A stretch of DNA of 64,000 nt from Actinomycetes bacterium (GTDB lineage Bacteria; Actinomycetota; Actinomycetes; Nanopelagicales; Nanopelagicaceae). Under the pieces are notes generated by a model. The model saw nothing but the letters and a program-made list of their open reading frames with translations. It was not told the DNA's origin and made no database searches. The stretch covers positions 30,190 through 94,189 of the forward strand of contig BJFT01000003.1 of assembly GCA_014190015.1 (NCBI GenBank), read 5' to 3'. The position numbers were made by a program, and so were the translations under genes. Positions 55,390 to 64,000 of the stretch are shown here, piece by piece; position 1 is the first letter of the stretch; each line of letters begins with the position of its first letter.

Positions 55390-56775
55390 TTAGTTAAAGA
55401 TTTTGCCCGGGTTCAAGATGCCCTTGGGATCCAGGGCATTTTTAATCGAAGCCATCACAGCCATTGAGCCTGGGCCAGCCTCTTTTTCCAGGGATGAAAT
55501 CTTGCCAGCACCGATTCCATGCTCGCCTGTACATGTTCCACCCATATCAATAATCGCATCAGTCATGTGATGAGTGAGCTCGCGAACTGCTGGCAACTCT
55601 TCTGGCTTATTGGGATCAGTAATGATGAATGCATGAAAGTTTCCATCTGCCACGTGACCAAGAATTGAAAATGGGAATGGGCTCTCGCTCAGAATCTTTT
55701 CAGTAAGAGCAACAGCTTCTGCCAATTTAGAAAGTGGCACGGCTGCATCAGTGCTAATTGCACGCTTGCCAGGGTGCGCCGAAATTCCTGCCCAATATGC
55801 ATTGTGACGTGCTTGCCACAACTTACGGCGTGCACCTTCTTCTGAAGTCCATTCAAAGTTCGTGCCACCAAACTCTGCTGCGATTTCTTGAACAACTTGC
55901 GCATCTTCTTCGACACTGCGCGGACTTCCGTGAAATTCGAAGAGCAACGTAGGTGCCTCTTCTAAATCTAAGCCATCGTGAGCATTTACGTTCTTAATGC
56001 ACTGAGCATCTAAGAATTCGCAGCGAGCAATCGCAACACCAGATCGCACAACTGCAATGGCTGCTTGCACTCCATCTGCAAGAGTTGGAAAGCGTGATAC
56101 CGCTGCAGCCATTTTTTCTGGAATACCGAATACGCGCAGGGTAATTTCAGTAACGATTGCAAGTGTTCCTTCAGAACCAACAATCAAACGAGTCAGGTCA
56201 TACCCTGCAGATAGTTTTCTCGTCTCACGTCCTGCATGAATAATTGTTCCATCTGCAAGGACAGCAGTTAACTTCAAAACATTCTCGCGCATTGAGCCAT
56301 AACGCACTGTCGTTGTACCAGCTGCGCCAGTTGATGTCATTCCACCGATGGTTGCATCTGCACCTGGATCTACTGAGAAGAAGAGTCCATCTGATGCAAT
56401 CTTCTTATTCAAAGCCATGCGTTTAACACCTGCTTGAACGCGAACTGTTAAATCATCCGGACTGATTTCAAGGATTTTGTCCATGGCGCTTAAGTCCAAA
56501 GAAATACCGCCAAAGAGCGGCAAAACATGTCCTTCGAGAGAAGTACCTGCACCAAATGCCACCACAGGAATGTCATGGGTGTTGCAGTATTTGAGCACGG
56601 CAGAGACTTCTTCAGTGGAATGAACTGTAATTACCGCTGATGGTTTTACTGGTGGAAAAGCAGATTCATCTCGACCATGTAAATCAAGTACAGAGTCATT
56701 TGTTGAAATACGTCCAGAAACTAGCGCGCCCAGTTCCGCTATTTGATCAGCCGTTAGATCAGTACGTGTGCGCAT
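55390..56775 (-). CDS. FAD-binding (GlcD/D-lactate dehydrogenase-type) oxidase
   Basis: 'AFGAGTSLEGHVLPLFGGISLDL', 'GTCTGEHGIGAGK', 'DPKGILNPGKIF'. Confidence 0.92.
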   Translation of the reverse strand: MRTRTDLTADQIAELGALVSGRISTNDSVLDLHGRDESAFPPVKPSAVITVHSTEEVSAVLKYCNTHDIPVVAFGAGTSLEGHVLPLFGGISLDLSAMDKILEISPDDLTVRVQAGVKRMALNKKIASDGLFFSVDPGADATIGGMTSTGAAGTTTVRYGSMRENVLKLTAVLADGTIIHAGRETRKLSAGYDLTRLIVGSEGTLAIVTEITLRVFGIPEKMAAAVSRFPTLADGVQAAIAVVRSGVAIARCEFLDAQCIKNVNAHDGLDLEEAPTLLFEFHGSPRSVEEDAQVVQEIAAEFGGTNFEWTSEEGARRKLWQARHNAYWAGISAHPGKRAISTDAAVPLSKLAEAVALTEKILSESPFPFSILGHVADGNFHAFIITDPNKPEELPAVRELTHHMTDAIIDMGGTCTGEHGIGAGKISSLEKEAGPGSMAVMASIKNALDPKGILNPGKIFN

Positions 56776-56777
56776 TA

Positions 56778-57533
56778 TTATTTAGGTAGATTCAAACTAT
56801 GTAATCCGCCATCAACAGCTAAAACAGTTCCTGTTGTTGATTTTTGTCCCGGATGAGCTAAATAAATAATTGCATTTGCAACTTCGTCTGCGCTAACAAG
56901 TCTCCCCATTGGTTGTCGTGCCTCTAGTGCAGCTCGTTCCTTGGCAGGATCTGATGCTTGCGAAAGTAATCTTCCAATCCACGGAGTTTCAGCTGTTCCT
57001 GGATTAACGCAGTTGACTCTAATTTTTTCTGGCAGCAAATCTGCAGCCATTGCAAGTGTGAGGGATAAAATCGCACCTTTGCTTGCGCTATAGATTGCGC
57101 GCTTTGGTAATCCAACCGTTGCAACAACTGAACACGTATTTACGATTGCAGCATCGGTGCTTTTGCGTAGCAACGGAAGTGCAGCAGCACTGACTCGTGA
57201 AGTTCCGATGACGTTGATGTTTAATACTTTGTTCCACTCTTCGGTGGTTGCGGCTTCGACGCCACCTTGCGCACCAATGCCAGCGTTATTGATCAGAACA
57301 TCAATTTTTGAAACTTTACTTGAAATAGTGGCAAATGCTTGAGTAACTGATTCATCGCTTCCAATGTCACATTGCACCCATGTGCCCGCACCACTTGATT
57401 CGAGTTCGCCTGCGTTTAAATCTAAACCAAAAACTGTTGCGCCTTGAGCTTTTAACTTCTTGGAAACGGCTAATCCAATTCCAGATCCCGCACCTGAAAT
57501 AACAACAGTAAAACCTTGAAAGTCAGTACTCAT
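56778..57533 (-). CDS. Short-chain dehydrogenase/reductase
   Basis: 'SGAGSGIGLAVS', 'NNAGIG', 'YSASKGA'. Confidence 0.92.
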   Translation of the reverse strand: MSTDFQGFTVVISGAGSGIGLAVSKKLKAQGATVFGLDLNAGELESSGAGTWVQCDIGSDESVTQAFATISSKVSKIDVLINNAGIGAQGGVEAATTEEWNKVLNINVIGTSRVSAAALPLLRKSTDAAIVNTCSVVATVGLPKRAIYSASKGAILSLTLAMAADLLPEKIRVNCVNPGTAETPWIGRLLSQASDPAKERAALEARQPMGRLVSADEVANAIIYLAHPGQKSTTGTVLAVDGGLHSLNLPK

Positions 57534-58391
57534 TTACTGTGCACCTTTCGAATATGCAACGAGATTTGATTGAATCTCGCCGATTCCTTCTATGCCAGTA
57601 CGCAAGACATTTCCGGCACGTAAGTATTTCGGTGGCTTAAAACCAAGTCCCACACCAAATGGCGTTCCTGTATTAATGATGTCTCCAGGGTGTAGTTCCA
57701 TGAATTGGCTGATGTACCAAATGATGTGATTGATGCCAAAGAGAAGATCATTCGTATTTGAATCTTGGCGCATTTCGCCATCAACGCTGCACCACAGACG
57801 AAGGTTTGAACCGTCGATTTCATCTGGCGTAACAATGCATGGTCCAATTGGATTAAATGTTGGGAAAGATTTTCCTTTAACCCATTGACCTGATCGCTCT
57901 AATTGCCAGTGGCGCTCACTCACATCTTGGCTGATTGAATAACCCAGAATGTAATCTGGAGCTTGATCGGGTGAATCCAAATACAACGCTTTCTTGCCTA
58001 TGACAATAGCCAATTCAACTTCGTAATCTGTAGCATCACTCTGAGGTGGAATCACAATCGCATCATTTGGGCCAACAACACTGTCAGGAGCTTTCATGAA
58101 GATAATTGGTTCTTTTGGAGTTTCCGCGTTTGCTTCTTTGATGTGACCTAAATAATTAAGTCCCACGCAAATAACTTTTGTTGGGTTGTGTACTGGCGCA
58201 CCAATTCTGCTAGCGCCGAGTGACTCAGTAGGCAAAGATGATAAATCTGCGCGAGCAACTTTTTGTAGGGCTCCGTTTTCTAGTTCAGACCTGGACCAAT
58301 CAGAGATAATCGAATCAACAAAGATTACTTTTTCGCCAGAAATCACGGCAGCACGTTCTTTGCCAAGTGCTCCAATGCGCGCGATTCTCAC
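57534..58391 (-). CDS. Fumarylacetoacetate hydrolase family protein (possible 2,4-diketo-3-deoxy sugar acid hydrolase)
   Basis: 'KVICVGLNYLGHIKEA', 'DYEVELAIVIGKKA', 'LHPGDIINTGTPFGVG'. Confidence 0.88.
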   Translation of the reverse strand: MRIARIGALGKERAAVISGEKVIFVDSIISDWSRSELENGALQKVARADLSSLPTESLGASRIGAPVHNPTKVICVGLNYLGHIKEANAETPKEPIIFMKAPDSVVGPNDAIVIPPQSDATDYEVELAIVIGKKALYLDSPDQAPDYILGYSISQDVSERHWQLERSGQWVKGKSFPTFNPIGPCIVTPDEIDGSNLRLWCSVDGEMRQDSNTNDLLFGINHIIWYISQFMELHPGDIINTGTPFGVGLGFKPPKYLRAGNVLRTGIEGIGEIQSNLVAYSKGAQ

Positions 58392-58424
58392 TGTGTAATC
58401 TCTTTCTTTAAATAGTTGATGAAC

Positions 58425-59276
58425 TTAACCATATCTATGTGGAGGCAGTCCACTTAATCCCGTGCCGGTGACGGCAAGAATCTTTCCCGCCAAAGGTTCT
58501 TTACCTAGATCAATACCTTGGCTGGCAGTTGTCACAATCAGAACATTGCCATCTGCTCCACCAAATGTGCACGATGTTGGTCTACTTACGCCCAGTTTAA
58601 TCTCGGTGATTTTCTTGCCTGAAGGTTCGTAAATCTCAACACGTCCACCATCCCAGAGTGCAACCACGATTTTCCCATCAGCAGTCACACTCATACCATC
58701 CGGAATTCCTTTTGATGTATCGAATGTAATTAAATCAACTGGATTACTTATGCGGCCATCAACAGATTTGTAATCAAATCTCTTTAATACTCCAGGGATG
58801 CTATCTATGTAATAAAAGAAATTAGAATCTGGGCTCCAGCCCATACCGTTGGAGAGTGTGACGTTATCCAGAACTGATAAATACGAACCATCTTTTTCTA
58901 GAACATAAAGTGAGCCGCGATTTTTCTCAAAAGAGAGAGCCATGCTGCCAGCCCAGAATCGACCAACAGGATCGACTTTTCCATCATTCATTCGCATATC
59001 CGCTGCAAGAAATGTGTGCAGCGCAGAAAACTTTCCGTCGATGCTTACGTGCGCAAAGCCTTCTTGAGTTGCTGCGATGTAATCATCGCCACGTGTGTGT
59101 GCAATCGCTCCGACCATTGATGGAGCTGAAAAACTCTGTGTCGCACCTGTATCTAAATCAGCTGTGTGAAATTTATTCTGAGTGATGTCTGTCCATGTAA
59201 CGCAATTGGTCTGTGGGCTCCAGATTGGACCTTCACCTAAATCAGAGACAACATCTGAAATCGCACGAATGTTCAT
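58425..59276 (-). CDS. SMP-30/gluconolactonase family protein
   Basis: 'LGEGPIWSP', 'NGMGWSPDSNFFYYIDS', 'PTSCTFGG'. Confidence 0.9.
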   Translation of the reverse strand: MNIRAISDVVSDLGEGPIWSPQTNCVTWTDITQNKFHTADLDTGATQSFSAPSMVGAIAHTRGDDYIAATQEGFAHVSIDGKFSALHTFLAADMRMNDGKVDPVGRFWAGSMALSFEKNRGSLYVLEKDGSYLSVLDNVTLSNGMGWSPDSNFFYYIDSIPGVLKRFDYKSVDGRISNPVDLITFDTSKGIPDGMSVTADGKIVVALWDGGRVEIYEPSGKKITEIKLGVSRPTSCTFGGADGNVLIVTTASQGIDLGKEPLAGKILAVTGTGLSGLPPHRYG

Positions 59277-59278
59277 GG

Positions 59279-60295
59279 CTACATAATTCGCGGATCAATA
59301 TGAATTTTTGGACCAGTGCCAGCGCCATCAATTTTCTTTCCAGAGAGAACATCAGATGTCTTCGATAAACCAACGGTTGCAGCAACTATTGGACGTGGAT
59401 CAATCTCTCCACGTGAGTAAAAATCAATCGTTCCTCTAAGTCCTGGAGATGCCGAAAGAATTCCAACTGCTGTGACATCTTTTAGTACAAGTGAGCGACT
59501 ATCTAACGTGCTGGGTTCGCCAGAGACGCCGATATAGACAACTCGCCCACCAGGTTCTACTCGAGCAAGTGCTTCAGCAGGAACTGCTGCACTATTTGTC
59601 GCATCGATAATTGCATCAAAGCCACCATCGACTTCCTCAAACTCTTGTGTTGAGAAGTGAACACCCAAATCCTTTGCGAGTGAAAGCGTTGAAGGATTGC
59701 GACCGACCATATGAACTTCTGCTCCCATTGCAAGTGCAAATTGCGCAGTAAGTAAACCAATAGTGCCGCTTCCCCACACTAAAACTTTTTTACCTGGTCC
59801 AGCATGCGCTGCTTGAGCCGAACGCAGTGAGTTTCCACCTGGTTCGATGAGTGCACCTACGGTGTCATCTATTGAATCTGGCAATTCATGGAGAGCAAAC
59901 TCTGGGACTAAGAGTTGCTCTGCAAGGGCTCCTGGCCAGCCATTCCTAATTCCAATTTCAAATCTATCTGCGCATACATGTTGTAAACCAGATCTGCATC
60001 GCTTGCATTTCTGGCAACCCAACATTGTGTCGCCAGTTACGCGTTTACCAATCCATTTCTTATCTACGCCATCACCAACCTGTGAAACTGTGCCACACCA
60101 TTCGTGGCCAAGACGTATTGGATATTGTGCTTCACCTGTTTGGAAATAAGCCATATCACCATCAAAGAATTCAACATCGGTTCCACATACGCCAGCTCGT
60201 GCAATATCAATAACAACGTGACCTGGCTTTGCAACAGGTGCATCAACTTCTTCAATACTTGATTGACCTGGTGAATGAACAACGAATGCCTTCAT
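59279..60295 (-). CDS. Zinc-dependent alcohol/sugar dehydrogenase (start re-assigned to ATG 60295)
   Basis: MKAFVVHSPG start, 'GHEWCGTV', Cys-rich structural zinc loop 'CQKCKRCRSGLQHVC'. Confidence 0.9.
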   Translation of the reverse strand: MKAFVVHSPGQSSIEEVDAPVAKPGHVVIDIARAGVCGTDVEFFDGDMAYFQTGEAQYPIRLGHEWCGTVSQVGDGVDKKWIGKRVTGDTMLGCQKCKRCRSGLQHVCADRFEIGIRNGWPGALAEQLLVPEFALHELPDSIDDTVGALIEPGGNSLRSAQAAHAGPGKKVLVWGSGTIGLLTAQFALAMGAEVHMVGRNPSTLSLAKDLGVHFSTQEFEEVDGGFDAIIDATNSAAVPAEALARVEPGGRVVYIGVSGEPSTLDSRSLVLKDVTAVGILSASPGLRGTIDFYSRGEIDPRPIVAATVGLSKTSDVLSGKKIDGAGTGPKIHIDPRIM

Positions 60296-60333
60296 AAGAA
60301 CGCCAATGCTAGACGAAGTATTCGCAGCACGGC

Positions 60334-60339
60334 TATGCT
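60334..60339 (+). promoter_or_regulatory. Candidate -10 (TATGCT) for leaderless dehydratase gene
   Basis: TATGCT-N6-GTG, in-frame TGA directly upstream of GTG, no SD. Confidence 0.45.
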
Positions 60340-60345
60340 CTTTGA

Positions 60346-62052
60346 GTGCGAAGTTCAGATTGGTACGCGGGCGATGATAGAGATGCCTATATTCATCGCG
60401 CTTGGATGCGCCGTGGTAATCCAGATTCCGCATTTGATGGACGCCCGCAGATTGCAATAGTTAATACAGCCTCAGATCTTGCGCCATGCAATACGCACCT
60501 CGATGAAATTGCGCAGAGCGTAAAAAATGGAATCTGGGAAGCAGGTGGAGTTCCACTTAACTTGCCGATGATTTCACTCGGTGAAACTCAAGTGCGACCA
60601 ACTGCAATGTTGTGGCGCAATATGGCTGCCATGGCAACTGAGGAAATGATGCGCGCTAATCCAATTGATGGCGCAGTTCTTTTGGGTGGTTGCGATAAAA
60701 CGATTCCAGCTTTATTAATGGGTGCATCCTCAGTGGATCTTCCATCCATTGTTGTTCCGGGTGGTCCAATGCTCACCGGAACTTTTAGAGGTTCACCACT
60801 TGGTTGCGGAACCGATGTATGGCGAATGAGCGAGGAAGTTCGCGCAGGATTATTAAGCAAAGCCAAATTCTTAGATTCAGAGTCAGCAATGATTCGCTCT
60901 CGTGGTCACTGCAACACAATGGGTACCGCATCAACAATGGGAATCATGGCTGAAGCACTTGGTATGACACTTCCTGGAGTTGCAGGAATACCTGCCCCAG
61001 ATAGCAGATTGTTACAAGCTGCCCATAACTCTGGTCGACGTATTGTTGAAATGGTTACGAGTGATCTCAAGCCAAGTGATGTTATGACTAAAGCATCTTT
61101 TGAAAATGCAATTCTTGCTCTCGCCGCAATCGGTGGTTCAACGAACGCGGTTGTGCATTTACTCGCCATAGCCGGTCGACTCGGGGTAAATCTTACGCTC
61201 AATGATTTCGATCGAATAGGTTCTCGAATTCCTCTGCTTGTAAATCTTCAACCATCCGGAAAATTCCTCATGGAAGATTTCCACCGTGCGGGCGGACTTA
61301 GCGCTGTCTTTAAGCAACTAGAAAAACTGATGAATCCGAAAGCAATTACTGTCACTGGTAAATCAATCACTTCAACAATCGGTGATGGAGAAATTTACGA
61401 CACAGAAGTTATTAAAAGCCTTGATGCACCTCTTCAAAAAGAAGCAGGTATCGCAGTATTACGTGGAAACATCGCTCCCCTTGGCGCAGTTATCAAACCT
61501 GCGGCAGCAAGTCCAAAACTTCTCAAGCACTCTGGTCCAGCACTTGTCTTTGAAAGTATTGAAGATTTCCATGCACGAATTGATTCCGATGATTTAGATG
61601 TGACAGCAGATTCAGTGCTAGTACTACGTGGATGCGGTCCTAAGGGTTATCCCGGAATGCCAGAAGTTGCCAATATGAAAATTCCTGGAAAGTTAGTTGC
61701 TCACGGCGTAACAGATATGGTCCGAATTTGTGATGGTCGCATGAGCGGAACTGCATACGGAACAGTTATTTTGCACGTTGCACCAGAGTCCGCAGCCGGT
61801 GGTCCGCTATCAAAAATTAAATCGGGTGACATTATTGAACTAGATGTTGCAACTCGCACAATTAATGTGAAGTTATCTGATGCCGATCTTGCTGCTCGCT
61901 CTGTTTCAGCCGCAACAGAGAATGCTTATGCAGATCCAGGACGTGGATGGCAAAGAATGTATATCGATCACGTTATGCAAGCAGATACAGGCGCCGACCT
62001 TGATTTCTTAATTGGTTCTAGCGGCTCTGACGTGACGCGCGAATCTCACTAA
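60346..62052 (+). CDS. IlvD/Edd family dehydratase (probable sugar-acid dehydratase)
   Basis: 'LGGCDKTIPALLMGA', 'SRGHCNTMGTASTMG', C-terminal 'DMVRICDGRMSGTAYGTVILHVAPE'; GTG start. Confidence 0.9.
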   Translation: MRSSDWYAGDDRDAYIHRAWMRRGNPDSAFDGRPQIAIVNTASDLAPCNTHLDEIAQSVKNGIWEAGGVPLNLPMISLGETQVRPTAMLWRNMAAMATEEMMRANPIDGAVLLGGCDKTIPALLMGASSVDLPSIVVPGGPMLTGTFRGSPLGCGTDVWRMSEEVRAGLLSKAKFLDSESAMIRSRGHCNTMGTASTMGIMAEALGMTLPGVAGIPAPDSRLLQAAHNSGRRIVEMVTSDLKPSDVMTKASFENAILALAAIGGSTNAVVHLLAIAGRLGVNLTLNDFDRIGSRIPLLVNLQPSGKFLMEDFHRAGGLSAVFKQLEKLMNPKAITVTGKSITSTIGDGEIYDTEVIKSLDAPLQKEAGIAVLRGNIAPLGAVIKPAAASPKLLKHSGPALVFESIEDFHARIDSDDLDVTADSVLVLRGCGPKGYPGMPEVANMKIPGKLVAHGVTDMVRICDGRMSGTAYGTVILHVAPESAAGGPLSKIKSGDIIELDVATRTINVKLSDADLAARSVSAATENAYADPGRGWQRMYIDHVMQADTGADLDFLIGSSGSDVTRESH

Positions 62053-63259
62053 ATCTGTGCACTGCAATTCCAGCAAGTAATCCCCAAAACGGTGCGCCTA
62101 CGCCCCATCCAGAAACTCCAGAAATCGTTACCAAGAAAGTAACAACAGCTGAATCTCTAAAATCTTTTTTCTCTAATGCATCGGATAGTGAAGCAGTAAT
62201 AACTGGCAAGAGTGCAAGGCCTGCCAAAATTGCAGTAAGTTCTAGAGGAAATGCACCGTATAAAGTTGAAAAAATCCCAGCGAATAACGCGGCAACGCTG
62301 TAGGCAACACCGGAAGCCACACCCGCAAAGTAACGAGTCTTTGGATTTAGATCACTATCTGGTGAAATCGCAATCGTTGCAGTCATCGCAGATAAATTAA
62401 CTCCAGCGCCACCGAAGCCAGCGCCTAAAAGTGAAAGCGTGCCACCGAAATGAACTATCTGATTAACAGGTGGTTTGTAATGAACAGCTTTAAGCAAAGC
62501 AATGCCAGGTGCGTTTTGGGTTGTCATAACCATTAAGAATATTGGAATAGTTAAAGTGAAAAATGATCCAATTGAAAATGTTGGGTTGGTCCAGACTGGT
62601 GTAACCACTTCAAAACTAAGTGGTGGAACATCGATTTTAGATTGTGCAATCACAGTAATTAAACCGACAGCAAATGATGCCAATAGTGGGGCACGCCACT
62701 TAAGAGTGCGGCCTAGATAAAAGACAAAAAGCATCAATAGACCCAAGAGCGGATTAATTCGAGTAGAAGTGAAAATTCGGGTACCGAATACAAGTAAAAC
62801 GCCTGCAAGCATCGCCATGATGATTGCGTGCGGAATTGATTGCATTAACTTATTAAATATTCCTGTGTATCCAACCATCATTAACAAGATTGATGCGCCA
62901 AAGTAGGCACCGATTACTTCTGAAAATGGATGATCCACCAATCCTGTTACGAGTAGCGCTGTGGTTGTGGATGCCCATGAACCAATGATTGGTATTCCGA
63001 ATCGAAGAGTAAGTAATAATCCGAAGAGCCCAGATCCTAAGAAGACCGCAAATAACCACGAGTTTGTTAATTCAATTGGCATATCCGCAGCTGCTGCGGC
63101 CTGGTACAAAATTGCAATTGGCCCAGTAGTAGAAACAAAGACAACTAAAAAACCAGATAGGAGCGCCGTCCAGGAAGCTGCCTTAGGGAGACTTCGAAGA
63201 TTGTGTGCGAGTGCTTTAAATAAAGGTAAATCAGTTGTGCCGGTTTCGATTTCAGACAT
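62018..63259 (-). CDS. BenE family (benzoate/H+ symporter-like) transporter
   Basis: 413 aa polytopic protein with BenE-like sequence; substrate unknown. Confidence 0.8.
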   Translation of the reverse strand: MSEIETGTTDLPLFKALAHNLRSLPKAASWTALLSGFLVVFVSTTGPIAILYQAAAAADMPIELTNSWLFAVFLGSGLFGLLLTLRFGIPIIGSWASTTTALLVTGLVDHPFSEVIGAYFGASILLMMVGYTGIFNKLMQSIPHAIIMAMLAGVLLVFGTRIFTSTRINPLLGLLMLFVFYLGRTLKWRAPLLASFAVGLITVIAQSKIDVPPLSFEVVTPVWTNPTFSIGSFFTLTIPIFLMVMTTQNAPGIALLKAVHYKPPVNQIVHFGGTLSLLGAGFGGAGVNLSAMTATIAISPDSDLNPKTRYFAGVASGVAYSVAALFAGIFSTLYGAFPLELTAILAGLALLPVITASLSDALEKKDFRDSAVVTFLVTISGVSGWGVGAPFWGLLAGIAVHRFSEIRASRQSR

Positions 63260-64000
63260 TACTTCGCAAATCTATTGATTGTGCGAACATGTGAAGGATT
63301 GAGATCTGAAACTGATTTAACGCCAAGTAATTTCATAGTGCGATAAATCTGTGTATTTAAGATTTCAATTGTGCGATCTACGCCATCACGTCCACCAGCC
63401 ATAAGACCATACAAATATGCGCGACCAATCCATGTGAAGTTGGCGCCATTAGCAAGGGCGGCAACGATGTCAGCTCCGTGCATGATTCCTGTGTCCATGT
63501 GAAGTTCAGCTTTTTTACCAATCTTCTTGCGAACTTCTGGAAGTAATAAGAATGGAACTGGTGCGCGATCTAGTTGGCGGCCACCGTGGTTCGACAAAAT
63601 AATTGCATCAGCGCCAGCACTAACTGACTTAACTGCGTCATCAACGTTTTGAATTCCTTTAACAACAAGCTTGCCCTTCCAGTTCTTTCGAATCCACTTC
63701 AGATCCTCGAAAGTAACTGTTGGATCAAACATTGAATCAAGAAGTTCAGCGACTGTGCCATTCCATGAATCAAGGGATGCAAACTTAAGCGGATCTGTCG
63801 TTAGAAAGTTCATCCACCAGGCTGGTCGTGGTATTGCATTAATAATTGTCTTAGATGTCAGTGATGGTGGGATAGTCATACCGTTTCGCACATCTCGTAG
63901 ACGCGCTCCAGCAACGGGGACATCAACCGTTAAAACTAGAGTGTCAAAACCCGCAGCTTTTGCGCGGTCAACAAGTGCCATTGAACGATCGCGGTCTTTC
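63259..64000 (-). CDS. FMN-dependent alpha-hydroxy-acid dehydrogenase/oxidase (lactate/glycolate type), N-terminus beyond window
   Basis: '[21 protein letters not shown]', '[14 protein letters not shown]', '[33 protein letters not shown]'; frame stays open to 64000. Confidence 0.92.
   Translation of the reverse strand, partial: KDRDRSMALVDRAKAAGFDTLVLTVDVPVAGARLRDVRNGMTIPPSLTSKTIINAIPRPAWWMNFLTTDPLKFASLDSWNGTVAELLDSMFDPTVTFEDLKWIRKNWKGKLVVKGIQNVDDAVKSVSAGADAIILSNHGGRQLDRAPVPFLLLPEVRKKIGKKAELHMDTGIMHGADIVAALANGANFTWIGRAYLYGLMAGGRDGVDRTIEILNTQIYRTMKLLGVKSVSDLNPSHVRTINRFAK

Noticed and set aside
1-64000. CRISPR arrays, rRNA/tRNA genes, transposases, prophage or toxin-antitoxin/defence genes
   Set aside because: None recognised on reading; intergenic gaps are mostly too short, and no repeat-spacer pattern was seen. 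tRNAscan/CRISPR tools would be needed for a definitive negative.

Overview
This 64 kb window is gene-dense, with no rRNA, tRNA, CRISPR array or mobile element recognised. Protein content and compact organisation suggest a streamlined, low-GC actinobacterium (inference). Main blocks: (1) ureohydrolase plus NCS1 permease; (2) a Dpp/Opp-type peptide ABC operon, an alpha/beta hydrolase and two divergent acetamidase/formamidase paralogues; (3) a large choline/glycine-betaine one-carbon island (~11.6-42.9 kb) with GMC choline dehydrogenase, betaine-aldehyde dehydrogenase, betaine ABC transporter, a pyrrolysine-free MttB-family methyltransferase, corrinoid protein, MetV/MetF, methyl-THF:corrinoid methyltransferase, reductive activator, DUF1638, dimethylglycine-dehydrogenase-like FAD/GcvT protein, ETF, formate-THF ligase, NAD-type formate dehydrogenase and Moco genes; (4) a GntR-controlled catabolic locus with Liv-type ABC transporter, creatininase-family protein, UPF0261 protein, two TIM-barrel isomerases and FAD-linked oxidases; (5) a probable non-phosphorylative sugar-acid pathway ending in a FAH-family hydrolase. 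Non-coding observations include a three-way-junction-like inverted repeat inside the start of a permease gene, a recurring TANNNT-N6/7-start pattern suggesting leaderless transcripts, two shared GntR-type palindromes, an IclR-type operator, and a candidate ATT start (or TAA readthrough) for the corrinoid activator. All calls come from reading the sequence and supplied ORFs; no searches were run.
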